Shown in pieces: positions 39,138 through 50,306 of a DNA stretch of 64,000 nt; within the stretch, counting starts at the first letter, position 1; every line of letters begins with the position of its first letter. This stretch comes from Utricularia gibba (lineage: Eukaryota > Streptophyta > Magnoliopsida > Lamiales > Lentibulariaceae), in contig NEEC01000012.1 in assembly GCA_002189035.1 (NCBI GenBank), forward strand, positions 1,798,001-1,862,000, written 5' to 3'. The notes beneath the pieces are model-generated. The model was not told the origin of the DNA, ran no database searches, and saw nothing but the letters and a program-made list of their open reading frames with translations. The position numbers were made by a program, and so were the translations under genes.

Positions 39138-41255
39138 TTACATCGCCATGGTTGTGGGGAAAACTCGATCAAGGAGAGTGTAAATGCCCCCGCCCAAGAG
39201 TAGGGCGCCACTGAAGAAAAGCAAAGAGCATTAAATCACAGACAAAATGAACTAAAAAGGAGCAGACCTCCATTCAATATCCATCCTACCTCATTGGATT
39301 TATCCATGCTGAGAACTTGCGGAATGAGAGAAGACTCTGCAGAAATGCAGTGTAACCATCAGTGATGTGATTCGATATCTAAAGCTGGTGTTGTGAAATG
39401 GCACCTGTAATGCACCCGCAAAAGAAGCAGCAACAAGAAGAGGGGTAACATAGCCGGTTGTATATGTAAGGAGCAGGCTGCCTCCTATAACTGGATCCTG
39501 TGTGTCGATTTATATACATCAAGGAAATTGTGAAGTTTCTTCATTTACCAGGAGAAAAAAAACAGAGTACCCGTGTTGAAGCCACATATCCAAGCAAAGT
39601 TGCAAGAACAGGGGTACTGCAAGGAGATGCAGCTAATGCGAATGTTAGCCCAGCAAGGTAAGCCTGTACACCTGAGAGTCCACAGATATAGTAAAACCTG
39701 AGGAGTTATTCAGAATTCTGCGAGCATGGTGAAAAAATGGAAAAAGTCCAGGCCCTTTTTACTTGAAGGAAGATTTGCAGCTGCTGAACGAGGATCAAAG
39801 TTGCTGAAAAACGAGGGTAGCTGCAACTCAATCGCCTGCAAAATAATCAAATGGACCATGAAGACAGAACTGAACTGTTAAAATGGATTAATCAAATGGA
39901 CCATGAAGGTAAACTATCAATTACCTCCAGCAGATTTAGCCCCATAACAATAGCAAGAAGTGAAGCCGCTACCGGGAGCCCTTGCCCCACCTGACCATAA
40001 GCCTTTCCAGCAAACGAGGCTCCAACACCAAGCAGCGCTAATGTTGTGGCCAATCCCATCGCAAATGAGACTGAATTCCCAATAACCTGATAAACAGAGA
40101 ATTCAAGGAATAAAACATGCATAATCAGGCCACAGTTGAGCAAAATCATTCTACTCCAGTTTAGAATATTCAGAAGGGGTTCAGACAAATAACATTCTAT
40201 CAAAGCAACATGTACCTCTACCCGACCTTTTCCTGAACCAAATGCTCCTGATTTTCCATAAAATATATAAAGCAAGAATCAGAAAACATAAAAAAAAAAG
40301 AAAAGGAAAAGACGAGATAAGAATTTATGCACAAACCCAAGTACCTATGTAACCAAGAGTGAGAGGTAAAACACTCAGTGTACATGGAGAAAGGCTAGTC
40401 ACGAGCCCAGCACCAAAAATGACAGCCAAACTGAATAAAAATCCGAAATAAACAAAGAAGTGTCATTTTTATCAGAGTTCTTGGAAAAAAGAGAATGTGC
40501 AGATCGTGCATATTTCCAAAAGGACCTGGCAAAACTAAGATCCGAAAGCTGGTTCTCCACAGCCACATTAGCTTGTTGACTCATAGAGTATAGGATTCCT
40601 GAAAGCCATTCTCCAATGCCCCCATCAGCAAGAACATATAACGAACCGCTTATGTCCTGAATCAACACATCGTGAAACAAAACATGAGCCATATAGCGTA
40701 GCAATGAACATTGCGATAAATGGAACAACGTATGATGAGATATTTTACAAGAATGAAATGAAGGCTATAAAACCTGAGGCTAAAGCAAGTTTCCACCTTT
40801 AGGCTGTCAATGGTTGCCGCATCTGCAGTTGGTGTGCCACACAAAGCCAAAACTGAAAACAAGAATCACAACAGATTATGCAAAATGCCATCTTCTAGTC
40901 ACATAAAAAATTCTTCAGAAAAGACCAGGCCTTCAAATGATAAAATGCTCGTTACCCGCAGCAGAACTTATCATTGCTCGAGTAACATCTAATTTTGCGA
41001 TGCCGCAAGTCGACGAATCAACAATTTCGGCATTAATCTGCGGTAGTAGACGGAACCTGAGTTGCTTCCTCTTGGAATTACCTGAACCCAGGAGAAAATT
41101 CAAAATCATGTAAGAAACTTATACCCCAGAAACAAACAAGAAGATGATCAGTATAAATTGGGCCAACCATGTATTCCAGCTTGTTGTTGATGTAGAGAAC
41201 CTGGCGTTGGGATACTACCACACCTGCAGATGCCGTGAACCGAAGCCAGCTTCAT
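39138..41255 (-). CDS. CCDA: Thylakoid CcdA, thiol-disulfide transporter
   Basis: Carries reducing power from stroma to thylakoid lumen for cytochrome c assembly (heme attachment in cytochromes f and c6). Twelve exons, from 41168-41255 to 39138-39210, join in frame to 355 residues. It starts [13 protein letters not shown] with a transit peptide-like N-terminus. The two conserved membrane cysteines are in [19 protein letters not shown] and [19 protein letters not shown]. Other family blocks are [20 protein letters not shown] and [19 protein letters not shown]. It ends [18 protein letters not shown]. Arabidopsis counterpart is At5g54290. Looks intact. Confidence 0.95.
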
Positions 41256-41289
41256 TTGCGTCGCGCACTAGGAGAGCCAGGCCAACGGT

Positions 41290-41960
41290 TAGAGATCGAA
41301 CCCAAAATATTTATTTATAGATTAGCCACAAATTTGTCTATATTTGAATTTACTCCCCAAAGATATTTTCTTTGAAGACCATCACGAGAACAATGTCATA
41401 AAATCATTGAATATATTAATTTTTAATTTATTTTTGCATAAATATATGGGCTCTTGATCCAAAATTATCAATAAATAATGCTCACAAAGAGTTACATGTG
41501 CCGACAAGGTATATATCCAAACATGAAATGCATCTAATAGGATCATGCTCGATGAAGCCACATGGGAAGATGGCACCAATAAGTATTCAAGCATGTTCCA
41601 TGGACACATGTATGATGAACTACATGGATGAGCATTCGAGAATGTGTGATGAATCCATAACTATTGTGCACAACAAGAAGTGAATGTTATTTTGACTAAA
41701 TGACACTTGATATCCATACTTTCAAAAAATGATTGAAGTTATGATATTACATGAAGAGGTTTCATTGTAACTCATGATCTTTTTTTTTATGGATTACTAT
41801 GTGTACAGGTATGATGCATCTTTTTGTTTTTTAATATTAAGAATTCATTGTTAGATTAGTAACATTTGTGATGATTTAAACATGTTAATTATATGAATAG
41901 TATAAAAAAAATTGTAAATAATGCATACCTATAAGTTTTCAATGAAGATTGCTAAAAGTT
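41290..41960. other. AT-rich spacer, no gene recognised
   Basis: Lies between CcdA and the tRNA. Short ORFs here show no motif. Poly-T at 41779-41788 and AT-rich runs only. Confidence 0.5.
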
Positions 41961-41971
41961 AGTAAAAAAGG

Positions 41972-42053
41972 CGTGAACGGCAGGATTCGAACCTGCGCGG
42001 GCAGAGCCCACATGATTTCTAGTCATGCCCGATAACCACTCCGGCACGTCCAC
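41972..42053 (-). tRNA. tRNA-Ser (anticodon AGA)
   Basis: An 82-nt class II tRNA. The acceptor stem GTGGACG pairs with CGTTCAC, followed by discriminator G. The anticodon arm is CATGA-CTAGAAA-TCATG, giving AGA. A long variable arm (GGGCTCTGCCCGC) is present. The A box TGCCGGAGTGG and B box GGTTCGAATCC are intact. A T6 run at 41964-41969 (minus strand) is the Pol III terminator. No intron, no encoded CCA. Confidence 0.97.
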
Positions 42054-42174
42054 ATGTAATGCTGAATCAGAACATAAAAACATAATATACCTACTTTTTG
42101 TTTAACAGAACATAATGTCAATGCGAAATCAAACCCCAAAAGCCCTAAATTTTGAAACCTCGCGAGGCTCAGAG

Positions 42175-42852
42175 ATGCAGAACCCTTCACCGGACTCTGA
42201 TCTTCCACCTCTTGCTTCCATCAAAGTTCGCGCCTCCTCTCCGCGCTTCCCTCCTCCGTTATCACCCCTTTCCTCCGAAACTCCAACCGCGAATGCGCAG
42301 CGCAAGATCGGAATCGCCGTAGACCTCAGCGACGAATCTGCGTTCGCCGTCAAATGGGCTGTCCACCACTACCTCCGTCCTGGGGATGCCGTAGTTTTGG
42401 TGCACGTCCGCCCGACTTCCGTCCTCTATGGCGCTGATTGGGGTTCCGTTGATCTCTCCGTTGTCGACACTGGGAATGAAGAATCTCAACGGAAACTTGA
42501 AGATGACTTCGACACTCTTACTTCTACCAAAGCGTCTGATCTGGCTCAGCCGCTTGTAGAGGCGCAAATACCTTTTAAAATTCATATTGTGAAGGATCAC
42601 GATATGAAGGAGCGGTTGTGTCTCGAGGTTGAGAGGCTTGGCCTGAGTGCTGTGATCATGGGAAGTCGGGGTTTTGGTGCGTCTAAAAGAGGTGTTGATG
42701 GTGGGCTGGGAAGTGTGAGCGATTACTGCGTGAGACATTGTGTTTGTCCTGTGGTTGTTGTGAGGTATCCTGATGAGAAGGAGGTCGCCGCAGGAGCCAG
42801 TCAGCCAGTGGTTTCAATGGCCCCTGTTGCGGAGGATGAAGAAGACTCTTGA
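42175..42852 (+). CDS. PHOS32: Universal stress protein, PHOS32/PHOS34-like
   Basis: A 225-residue USP-domain protein; in Arabidopsis PHOS32 and PHOS34 are phosphorylated after elicitor treatment. The Pro/Ser-rich N-terminus (MQNPSPDSDLPPLASIKV) resembles the phosphosite region of PHOS32. The USP domain starts RKIGIAVDLSDESAFAVKWA and contains HYLRPGDAVVLVHV, KIHIVKDHDMKERLCLEVER and the ATP-binding type GSRGFGASKRG...GSVSDYCVRH, ending CPVVVVRYPD. The tail is acidic. The ATG at 42175 was chosen over the upstream in-frame 42115, because only the later one matches the family start. Single exon. Confidence 0.93.
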   Translation: MQNPSPDSDLPPLASIKVRASSPRFPPPLSPLSSETPTANAQRKIGIAVDLSDESAFAVKWAVHHYLRPGDAVVLVHVRPTSVLYGADWGSVDLSVVDTGNEESQRKLEDDFDTLTSTKASDLAQPLVEAQIPFKIHIVKDHDMKERLCLEVERLGLSAVIMGSRGFGASKRGVDGGLGSVSDYCVRHCVCPVVVVRYPDEKEVAAGASQPVVSMAPVAEDEEDS

Positions 42853-42910
42853 GTTTCAGGATGTGTCCGAAGTTAGACAAGGTTATTGCTGTTAGCTGTC
42901 CTCTTGGAGT

Positions 42911-43032
42911 TGCATGTTGTGGTATATCTGATTCTTGTGATTTTTAATGGATAATCTTTGATTGACGGTAACTGCATGTTGTGGTATATCGAATGCTTGT
43001 GATCTTTAATGGGTAATCTTTGATTGACGGTA
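42911..43032 (+). repeat. Tandem duplication, 2 copies of about 60 bp, in PHOS 3' region
   Basis: Copy 1 is 42911-42970 and copy 2 is 42973-43032, period 62. Both begin TGCATGTTGTGGTATATC and end CTTTGATTGACGGTA, with a few substitutions. They start 59 bases after the stop, so they probably lie in the 3' UTR. Confidence 0.9.
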
Positions 43033-45420
43033 CTATTAATTGTTGAGAGTTTCTCCAAACTATCCCTAGTTCAAGAATTACTTTACATGTCGATGGCTAT
43101 TGTGTTTCGGCTCATATCCATTCAAATGAGACCTGTTACAGTGGGATGGTTTGCTAACTAATCGCTGGTCTACTTTCCCAAATCGTATATTATTCATTGT
43201 ATTTTATGTGCTATGTTCTACCTTGCCTGTTTTGATGTATCTGTCCTAAGCACTAGCTTGAACCACGTGAGCTTTGATTCCATTCCATCACTCGATTGCT
43301 CTCCTTACCACCCACTACGTTATGCTCTCATTTGAAGTTGTTTTTGTAACAGATTCCTGACTGATATCCAGCTTCCCTACTGCTACTTCACTGAGCAGGT
43401 GCGTAGTTGCTACGCTTTTTTTTCCTACAGATCTCAACTTCAGTCACTGATTTCTTTCTCAGCCTCAGATTCGTTTAGCATTTATAAGCTATTTCCATCA
43501 TGTTGATGATCATTTTTTCTAACTGGTGTTTTTGCAGAGCTGCGACAAGAATCCATCTTGTTTTTTGAGGACTGATTACCATGTACATGGATCTTTGTCT
43601 TGTTGTATCCCATGTTGTTAGTTTTTGTTGCTTCATCTGTCATGGGCTATGTACCCATGTCCACGCTTGCGCTACTTCATTTCGGATTTGCACTCTCTAT
43701 ATGCTTGTTTTACTGGTCGACTGCTCATCCTTCTAGCTTTCTTGCCGGTCATCCAGCTCTAAAAGCTGCCTGCTATCTTTAAAGTTTAAACAGGGAGATT
43801 CATATTTTACTGTTTTTCATTTGTAGAACATCAATTGTCTTTCTACTAGACATTGGATGTGACTGATGTTGATGAAGATGCATGAAACTCTCTTGGGCAT
43901 GTCAACTCTACCTGGCAGTCGCTTCCTTTGTCACGTTGTTTGATAGTGAAATAGGCGTCACCTACCCTGGTCGCACCCGCGCCTGGCGCTGGGCATGTGG
44001 GGCTTCCACCCCCACATTCTCCGTGAGTGGATACCTGAAACGTTATCGCGGTCGGCAGATTTCCATTCTGGGTGCGCGCCTAGTGGACTGGTGGTATTCC
44101 CGCCCTCCCACTACCGTATAATTATAAAAAAAATATTATAAAATATTTTTAATAAAATAAAAATTGAGTTTCTATGGCTTTAAAAAGTAAGTTATTTTTT
44201 AGGAAATATAATTCATTTATATTTAATAAAAAATTACATTACTAAAAACATAAAGCAATCTTCTTGAAAATTTTTTAATACTATTTTTTAAAAAAAATAA
44301 AAATATTTTATTTTAGAACAATATCAATTGAAAAAATTATTTTAAAATTATACCATAAAAATTATTTTTGATTAAGTAATAATTTATTTTTACATATATA
44401 TATATATATATCTACTTTTACATCTATTATGTTGGTTTTAAAAGTAATTCTATGTCTATTTTTATAATTTTTTAGAATATTTACAATCTTTTTCTATTTC
44501 TATCAATTATTTTTATTTCTTTAAAATAAATTTGAAAAATAGAAATAAATTCTGAAAATTTTCCAGAACGTTGCTAAGTTATTTTAAATAGAATTTTAGT
44601 TGTATTTTATAAAAATCAATTTTCAAAAGAGTGTTTTTAATAAAATATAAATTGTATATTTTAAATTTTTAAATTTATGTATTTTTGAAATAGTTGTTTT
44701 TTGATAACAAAAGTTATTTTAAAAATACTTTTATAAAATAAAAAATGGTTACACACACAAGTTTAGTAGGCTATCACTTTGTGTGTTGCTTTGGTTGTAT
44801 GAAAAGTACTCTTTACATGTAATGAAAGCAGCTTAGGTTTACAAATTCATCCCTGAAATTTTGAAAAATTAAAATTTTGCCCACGCAGGGTTGGCCCCTG
44901 TTTTCATCTTCTTCTGGACCACGGCAAAACCACACCTATGAATTCAAAGCTCATACGTAGATTATGAAGGATCTAGGTTTAGAATTCGGCCTAAAAGTTT
45001 GCTCCATGTTGCAACTCCGTCCCTCGAGTCTTTGAAAAATACAAATTCTGCCCATGAAAGAGTTTGCTTTCATACCAAGAAGAAGAAGAAGCAGTTACAT
45101 ACAAACAACGATGATTTTTATGATGTGTTTATTTCTGCCCAACACACGAACTGTAGTCAATAGCAAGCGGCATCTTCATTCGTGCACAAAACTTGTTGCA
45201 TCTGTAGTTGCCGGAGATTGCAGTCACCGGTCGCTGCCGTCAGCACTGACTTTTCAAACTCTTCTTCTGATTCCACTTTTACTGCTCCAATGACAAAGCC
45301 ATCTGGTTACCTGGGGACAGATTAGATCGCACGCCTGTTTGGGAATCCGATTCTCATGTGCTTGGACACAGAGCAGGTCCCACTCTCTTCTTCGTCCTCC
45401 TGCATTGCGCCGGTCAGGAA
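43033..45420. other. Spacer with GC-rich island and AT-rich repeats
   Basis: 43100-43860 has balanced composition with no recognised gene. 43940-44120 is a sharply bounded GC-rich island (CGCGCCTGGCGCTGGGCAT) whose origin I cannot name. 44120-44840 is AT-rich with (TA)n at about 44394-44411, and one end (reverse complement GCAACGTTCTGGAAAATTTT) like the MITE family above. 44840-45060 holds two similar phrases, one ending TTTTGCCCACGCA and one TTCTGCCCATGAA. Confidence 0.45.
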
Positions 45421-45425
45421 ACCCA

Positions 45426-45942
45426 TCAAGATTCGTGAACAATACGATACGGTTTCAATCCGTTTCGGGTGTGTGCTATCAATCGAAGAGCGGACTTGAA
45501 ATTGGATACCTCAGATTCGGATCGAGGTGTGTCTCTTTGTCGCTTAGATAAACTAGACGAAACATTGTCTTCACTGGCCGAAGGCACCACCGCGGATAAC
45601 GGCACCACTTGATTCTCCCCATCTTCTTCTTCCTCCTCCCTCCTCGTCCTCGTATTCTTCAATTGAATCGTCATCCTCATCGCTGCCCTGCGAGTCGAAG
45701 CCGTCGTCGTTCTGATCGGCACAGGCGCGGCAGACGGAGACCGTGGTCGTGAGTTTGAGGCCGGCAGCCTTCCACGGCGTCGGTGATTGACAAACATGGC
45801 AGAGGAGCGTCCGCGAGTGCTTCGCGACGAGGAAATTCGCGGCGTGGACCTTCTCATCACACTCCCAGCAGAGGCTGGCTTGATCCGAATCGCAGAACAT
45901 CGCGGCGGCGCGCGGGCAAAGCTCACACTCCTTCTTAGACAT
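45426..45942 (-). CDS. B-box zinc finger protein (BBX28/29-like), frameshifted
   Basis: A likely transcriptional co-regulator. The N-terminus MSKKECELCPRAAAMFCDSD starts a complete B-box with C-x2-C and D/H ligands (SLCWECDEKVHAANFL). A half box follows: LLCHVCQSPTPWKAAG...VSVCRAC. The acidic stretch SQGSDEDDDSIEEYEDEE then shifts frame: the first frame ends after 123 residues, while the next frame continues EEEEEDGENQVVPLSA, which BBX28/29 proteins have at this place. One extra G (plus-strand CCC at 45638-45640) explains it. Corrected length is 171. Either a sequence error or a truncated microprotein-like allele. Confidence 0.85.
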
Positions 45943-46199
45943 TCTTTTGGACGGTGGGGAATTCAGAGAGAAGAAGGATCGGCCCTTCGTTGTGTGTGGA
46001 GGAGAAGCACAAAGAGGAGGTCAAAAGCAAAACAAAACCCCTGTAAATTGAAACCGCCAAAGCGGGAAACCGCCCACGGTTTTGTCCATTCCCGGTTTTG
46101 CAGTAAAAGGAAGGTTTTGCGAAAACAAATCGCAAAAACCTTTATAATTAAATGGTTACCAATTATTATTATTATTAAACAGAGTCCTCATTTTTAACT

Positions 46200-47060
46200 A
46201 AAATTCCCTCAAACCCCATGAAATTATTTACGTCGATTTTTCATATTATCATTTCAAAATTTAGAAAATAATTAAATTGAATTTATTTATATATATAAAG
46301 TTAGGGCAAGTGGGGGAGTTGTCTAGATTCACTTGACTGAACAATCCCCCACACCCAGGGATTCCTGTCCACACAACTTGAGTGCCCGGATGCATATGGG
46401 CATCACGTGGCCCAAATCCATTTTGGTGAACCAATTGCGGCCACGCGGTCAGGATTCGGATTCCTTCCTGAGCCAGCTGGCCGCCACCACACGTGGGCTG
46501 CGGCGCCCATTGTCATATTTTCTAATTATTAAATATTAAAAAAACATCAAATTTTAAATGATCAAAAAATTCAAACCGGTTTAACGATTTATAATTCAAA
46601 ACGGTTTAAGCAGGCTCAGTCGTAGGACATATTCTGTGTACATAATTTCATGAATTAATTATGTTTAATTTATGAAAATTTTTAACTTTTAATTATTTTA
46701 TAATAAAATCATAAATTTAGATTCTATGATTAATTTTAGAAATTATTGAATTTATTAAATCTATGTTTTTAATGACGAAATAAAAGATTAATTTAAAAAA
46801 TTATGCTATTCAATTTTTATCTAGTTTAAAAATACATTTATATAATAAAATTAAATTATATAATAATTTAATATATTAAATTTTATAATATCTATTTTAT
46901 TTTTTAAAATTTATAATATAATTTTATACGATCCTGAAAAATATTTTTACAATGTTAAAATTGATTCTATTTACGTGATTTCAAAAATAATCTTATTGTA
47001 TATAATTTGAAATTCACGTCCCAAATTTTTTAAATACGGTTGAATTCAATCGGTTTGCAA
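46200..47060. other. Spacer, no gene recognised
   Basis: AT-rich except 46330-46510, which is GC-rich and includes ATCACGTGGCCC and CACACGTGGGC (G-box-like). No coding similarity. Confidence 0.45.
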
Positions 47061-47070
47061 CACGCGTTAC

Positions 47071-47229
47071 TGGGCTTGTTATACATTTATAGTAATCTTT
47101 ATTGGGCTCATTTTGGGCCACGGATGTTTTATTGGGCCAAATTTTTTGATATGGGCTAAGATGGTATTGGGCTCATGGATGTATTGGGCTATCTGACGAT
47201 ATATAGCCCAGTTTTCGGGATACTGGGCT
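47071..47229 (+). promoter_or_regulatory. D dense array of nine TGGGCY (site II) motifs
   Basis: TGGGCT or TGGGCC starts at 47071, 47103, 47114, 47133, 47152, 47168, 47185 and 47224, plus one reversed copy at 47205-47210. Most spacings are 16-20 bp. The surrounding bases are AT-rich and only partly similar, so it is either a degenerate tandem repeat or a true motif array. No recognised gene follows. Confidence 0.7.
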
Positions 47230-50160
47230 CAGTGGGGGTTAAGCACCGTTGCCCTCTGGTTTTTCCCTTTTCGCAGCGAGAGGTGAATGTGTGGGAATGG
47301 TTAGGGTGATAATGGGAGTTACTGTGGAGTGTGTGTCCACATCTGCGTAAAGGGGCACCCACTCAAATGTTCCTCTGCACAGTTTTCTTCTGTGGGGGCA
47401 TATCCTCAATAATGTTTTCACTCCACTATCCCAACTCTTTGCCGACATCCTTCGATCTAAGATTTTGTGTGTGTATCTAGGCGTTTCAATGCAGTCGTGG
47501 GATCCATCGGGTACTGGATTTGAACAAGAATTCAAGACAAGGGAGTTGCAGTTGTTCTTTTCTCATGCAGTAGAAAGCGGTGAGCTAGCTCGTCCATTAG
47601 CCTTCTCCTGTTTGTCATATCGAAACCATTTGGCAAATTCTGGAGGTTCAAGATGGCTTGTTATGTATCTATTGAGTTTCAGTGCAATAGTTGTGGTAGG
47701 TAACATTGTGTTTGCTGTAGGGCCAAAGTGTCCTACCATATGAAGAATTGGACCATTCGAAAGGGATAAGCAACCCAAAGAAGGCTAAAGTGGTGGGAGA
47801 ACTCGATTCCCTCACATAACAAGATTAGCTTTTGGACACACACATCTCTTCATACAACAAATCATCATAAAAAGGAAGGCCACTTGGTCTTGTTGGTGAA
47901 GAACAGGTGCGTCTTCTCTGTCGGACCCATTGATTTGCCCAATGGGAGACACGAAATGATGGGCCAGAAGTGCATCAATCCCCTCCACTCCCTTGTTGAT
48001 CCATTATCTTCTTGTTTTGTTGACAGGGTTCGTGTTACGGTTGGATCCTATCAAAAAAACCTGAACACAGGATAATGATTATTGCTCCAGATTAGATTTG
48101 AATGTAAAAACGAAGCCAAGTACTAGAAGGATATAATGGAAGTTTGGACATCTGATGATCCACTCTTCTTTCAGAATCACATGTCAGCTCATTGTGAAGG
48201 GACAGGGACAGACTACATACTTAACTTGTGCTTGCAAGGAAGAGAGCTAAGTGCCCATGTGAAGGGCTGATGTGGTTCTCCTATAATTTGTGCCTCCTCC
48301 CCATCCATTCATATTCAATACTTTGTGGAAAAAGCTCCCTCAGTATAATTTGAATTTCAGAAGGGTTTAAAACTTCTGCCATTATACTGAAAAATGCAGG
48401 TGAATGCTACTAGACTATGGGTGTGCTCCTTGGTGATTTGTAGCCCCTCTTTTGGAACTTGGTGCTTTTTAGGGTTTGCAGTCATTCACTAAACAACAAC
48501 CCTTGATTTCTTATGGCTAAATTCTGGGATATAAATGGGGTTGAGGTTACTTTTCAAAAGCACTTTTTGTTTACTTTGGAAATTTGGGGTTTGGACTTTG
48601 CAGTGTGTTGGGTTCTGTAATTTGTTCCATTCCTGTTCCTCACATCAAATCAGACTCCACTGAATGGAGCTATAGCACTGCGTTTCAACTCACATCTCCC
48701 ACACTTTGGAGCTATATCCATGGAATTCTCATCTCATATCTCTCTTCTCAGATCCACACAAGAGCAAGCACCGGTGCGGATGTAGAAAAAAGGCAAGTCA
48801 TCCCAACGGTCTTGTTATTTTCTGCTTCTTCTGCTACAACAAACTTTCGACTGAAGTTGCACTATGCACAGTGGCAAAGCTGGATGGATAAGGTGGTGAT
48901 AATCATATGTGCATCTCCCCCCCCGCCAGGGTCGCGTTCCAGCACTGGAGCTCGGTCAGAAGCAGTCCCATCACATGATGCACTGTGGCCTCTCAAGAGT
49001 CACTCATTGTTTCATTCACATGTGCGTGTGTACAAGGACCAAAGCTGTTACTCCACAATCTAAAGCAGCAGATAAACAGTGAAGTTGTACACATTGTGGG
49101 GTGAAATAAAGCAGATGTGAATAGCCATAGTTAGTTTTTCCAACTGAGGATACAAAGTACAAGATGCATTTTAATCCAATTTTTGATTGTATTCTAGTTC
49201 TAAACGGCCCCAAAGTTTGAAACAACACAGCATTATATTGGGACGCATAATGCTCTATTAAGTTTGAGAACTAGAACTCAGTTCATGATCTGATCTTCCA
49301 GTTTTTGTTTTTTTTTTCTGAGAGCATTGTGATGGGAGTGGACACCCCAAGGACAGTGTTGCATATCTTATCCTCCGTCCATGCCAAGATATGAAGACCA
49401 GCCAGCGCGATGATTCATTGTTCCTTGTGTTGGTACTGTTTGGATGATGACTCGTGTTTTTTGTTCTTTCTTCCCCCTTTTGCCTCTCCACGCCTCGTGC
49501 TTCCCTCGAGCTAAGTGGACACCTTAACGACTTCCAGCCCCTACGTTCAGTCACACAACTGTGCCCAAAACAGCACCCGCCATTAACATTAATTCCACCT
49601 CAGAAAGTTGAGAATAAAATGCCACATCAATAAAAAAAAAAGAGAAAAACATCGCAATCATAAAAAATGGAGAACCACAAGAAAAAGTGTGAATAAGTTG
49701 ACATACTGAAAGTAAATGTGACATGTAGAGCAGGTTAAAAGAACAAGCTTGAACCCCAGAAGAACACTTCAGAAGACAAATCAATGCTTTATGAGAGGGT
49801 AATTTGATGACACTGCAGCACAGACAAGCAGGAAGGTTCTATGGCAATGGGTCAAGAAGAACCCAATGGAACTTGTTCTGAGTCTCTGGAACTTTCTGGG
49901 TTTCTGCATTGAATAGAGCCACCATGGTTCGATCCAGTTCCATAAACAATGTTGGGGGCATGTTCATGTTACTCCAGGATGATGTTTGAGAATAACTATG
50001 CTCTGTGGGCCAAGTGTTTGTACTTTAACTACCATTTTCTTGTTCTAAAAGGACTCATAATAAACCCAAGTCAAATGCATGTGGCTCAACCAACTCTTTC
50101 AATGTATTCAGTATAATATCCACTTGTCTTTAACTCCTGTGCAAAGCTCTAACTAAGCCA
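47230..50160. other. Unclassified region, possible non-coding transcript
   Basis: About 2.9 kb with balanced composition and many short ORFs without motifs. It begins right after the TGGGCY array and could be the 5' part of a transcript. I recognise no protein, tRNA or rRNA here. Confidence 0.4.
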
Positions 50161-50306
50161 GGGTGATTAAGCAGACAGGACTTTGTCCACTGCTTCACAT
50201 GTCAGGAACAAATGATGCGAAGCACAAGGCTTCTCTGTCACCACCTACATCCTCTGCTTCTCTCTGCATCTTCTTTGGGTTTTCTCTTGTATCTCTGCCC
50301 CATAAC

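Noticed and set aside
41498-41683. 61-codon plus ORF in the CcdA-tRNA spacer
   Set aside because: No motif; AT-rich spacer; chance ORF.
42129-42738. Minus-strand ORFs over the PHOS gene
   Set aside because: Shadows of the strong plus-strand USP frame.
43600-43782. 60-codon hydrophobic ORF after PHOS
   Set aside because: Looks like a membrane segment but has no family match and no promoter or splice support.
45787-46197. Plus-strand ORF across the BBX start
   Set aside because: Antisense to the conserved B-box exon.
47239-47535. 98-codon minus ORF next to the TGGGCY array
   Set aside because: Runs toward the motif array, no motif, consistent with chance in balanced-composition DNA.
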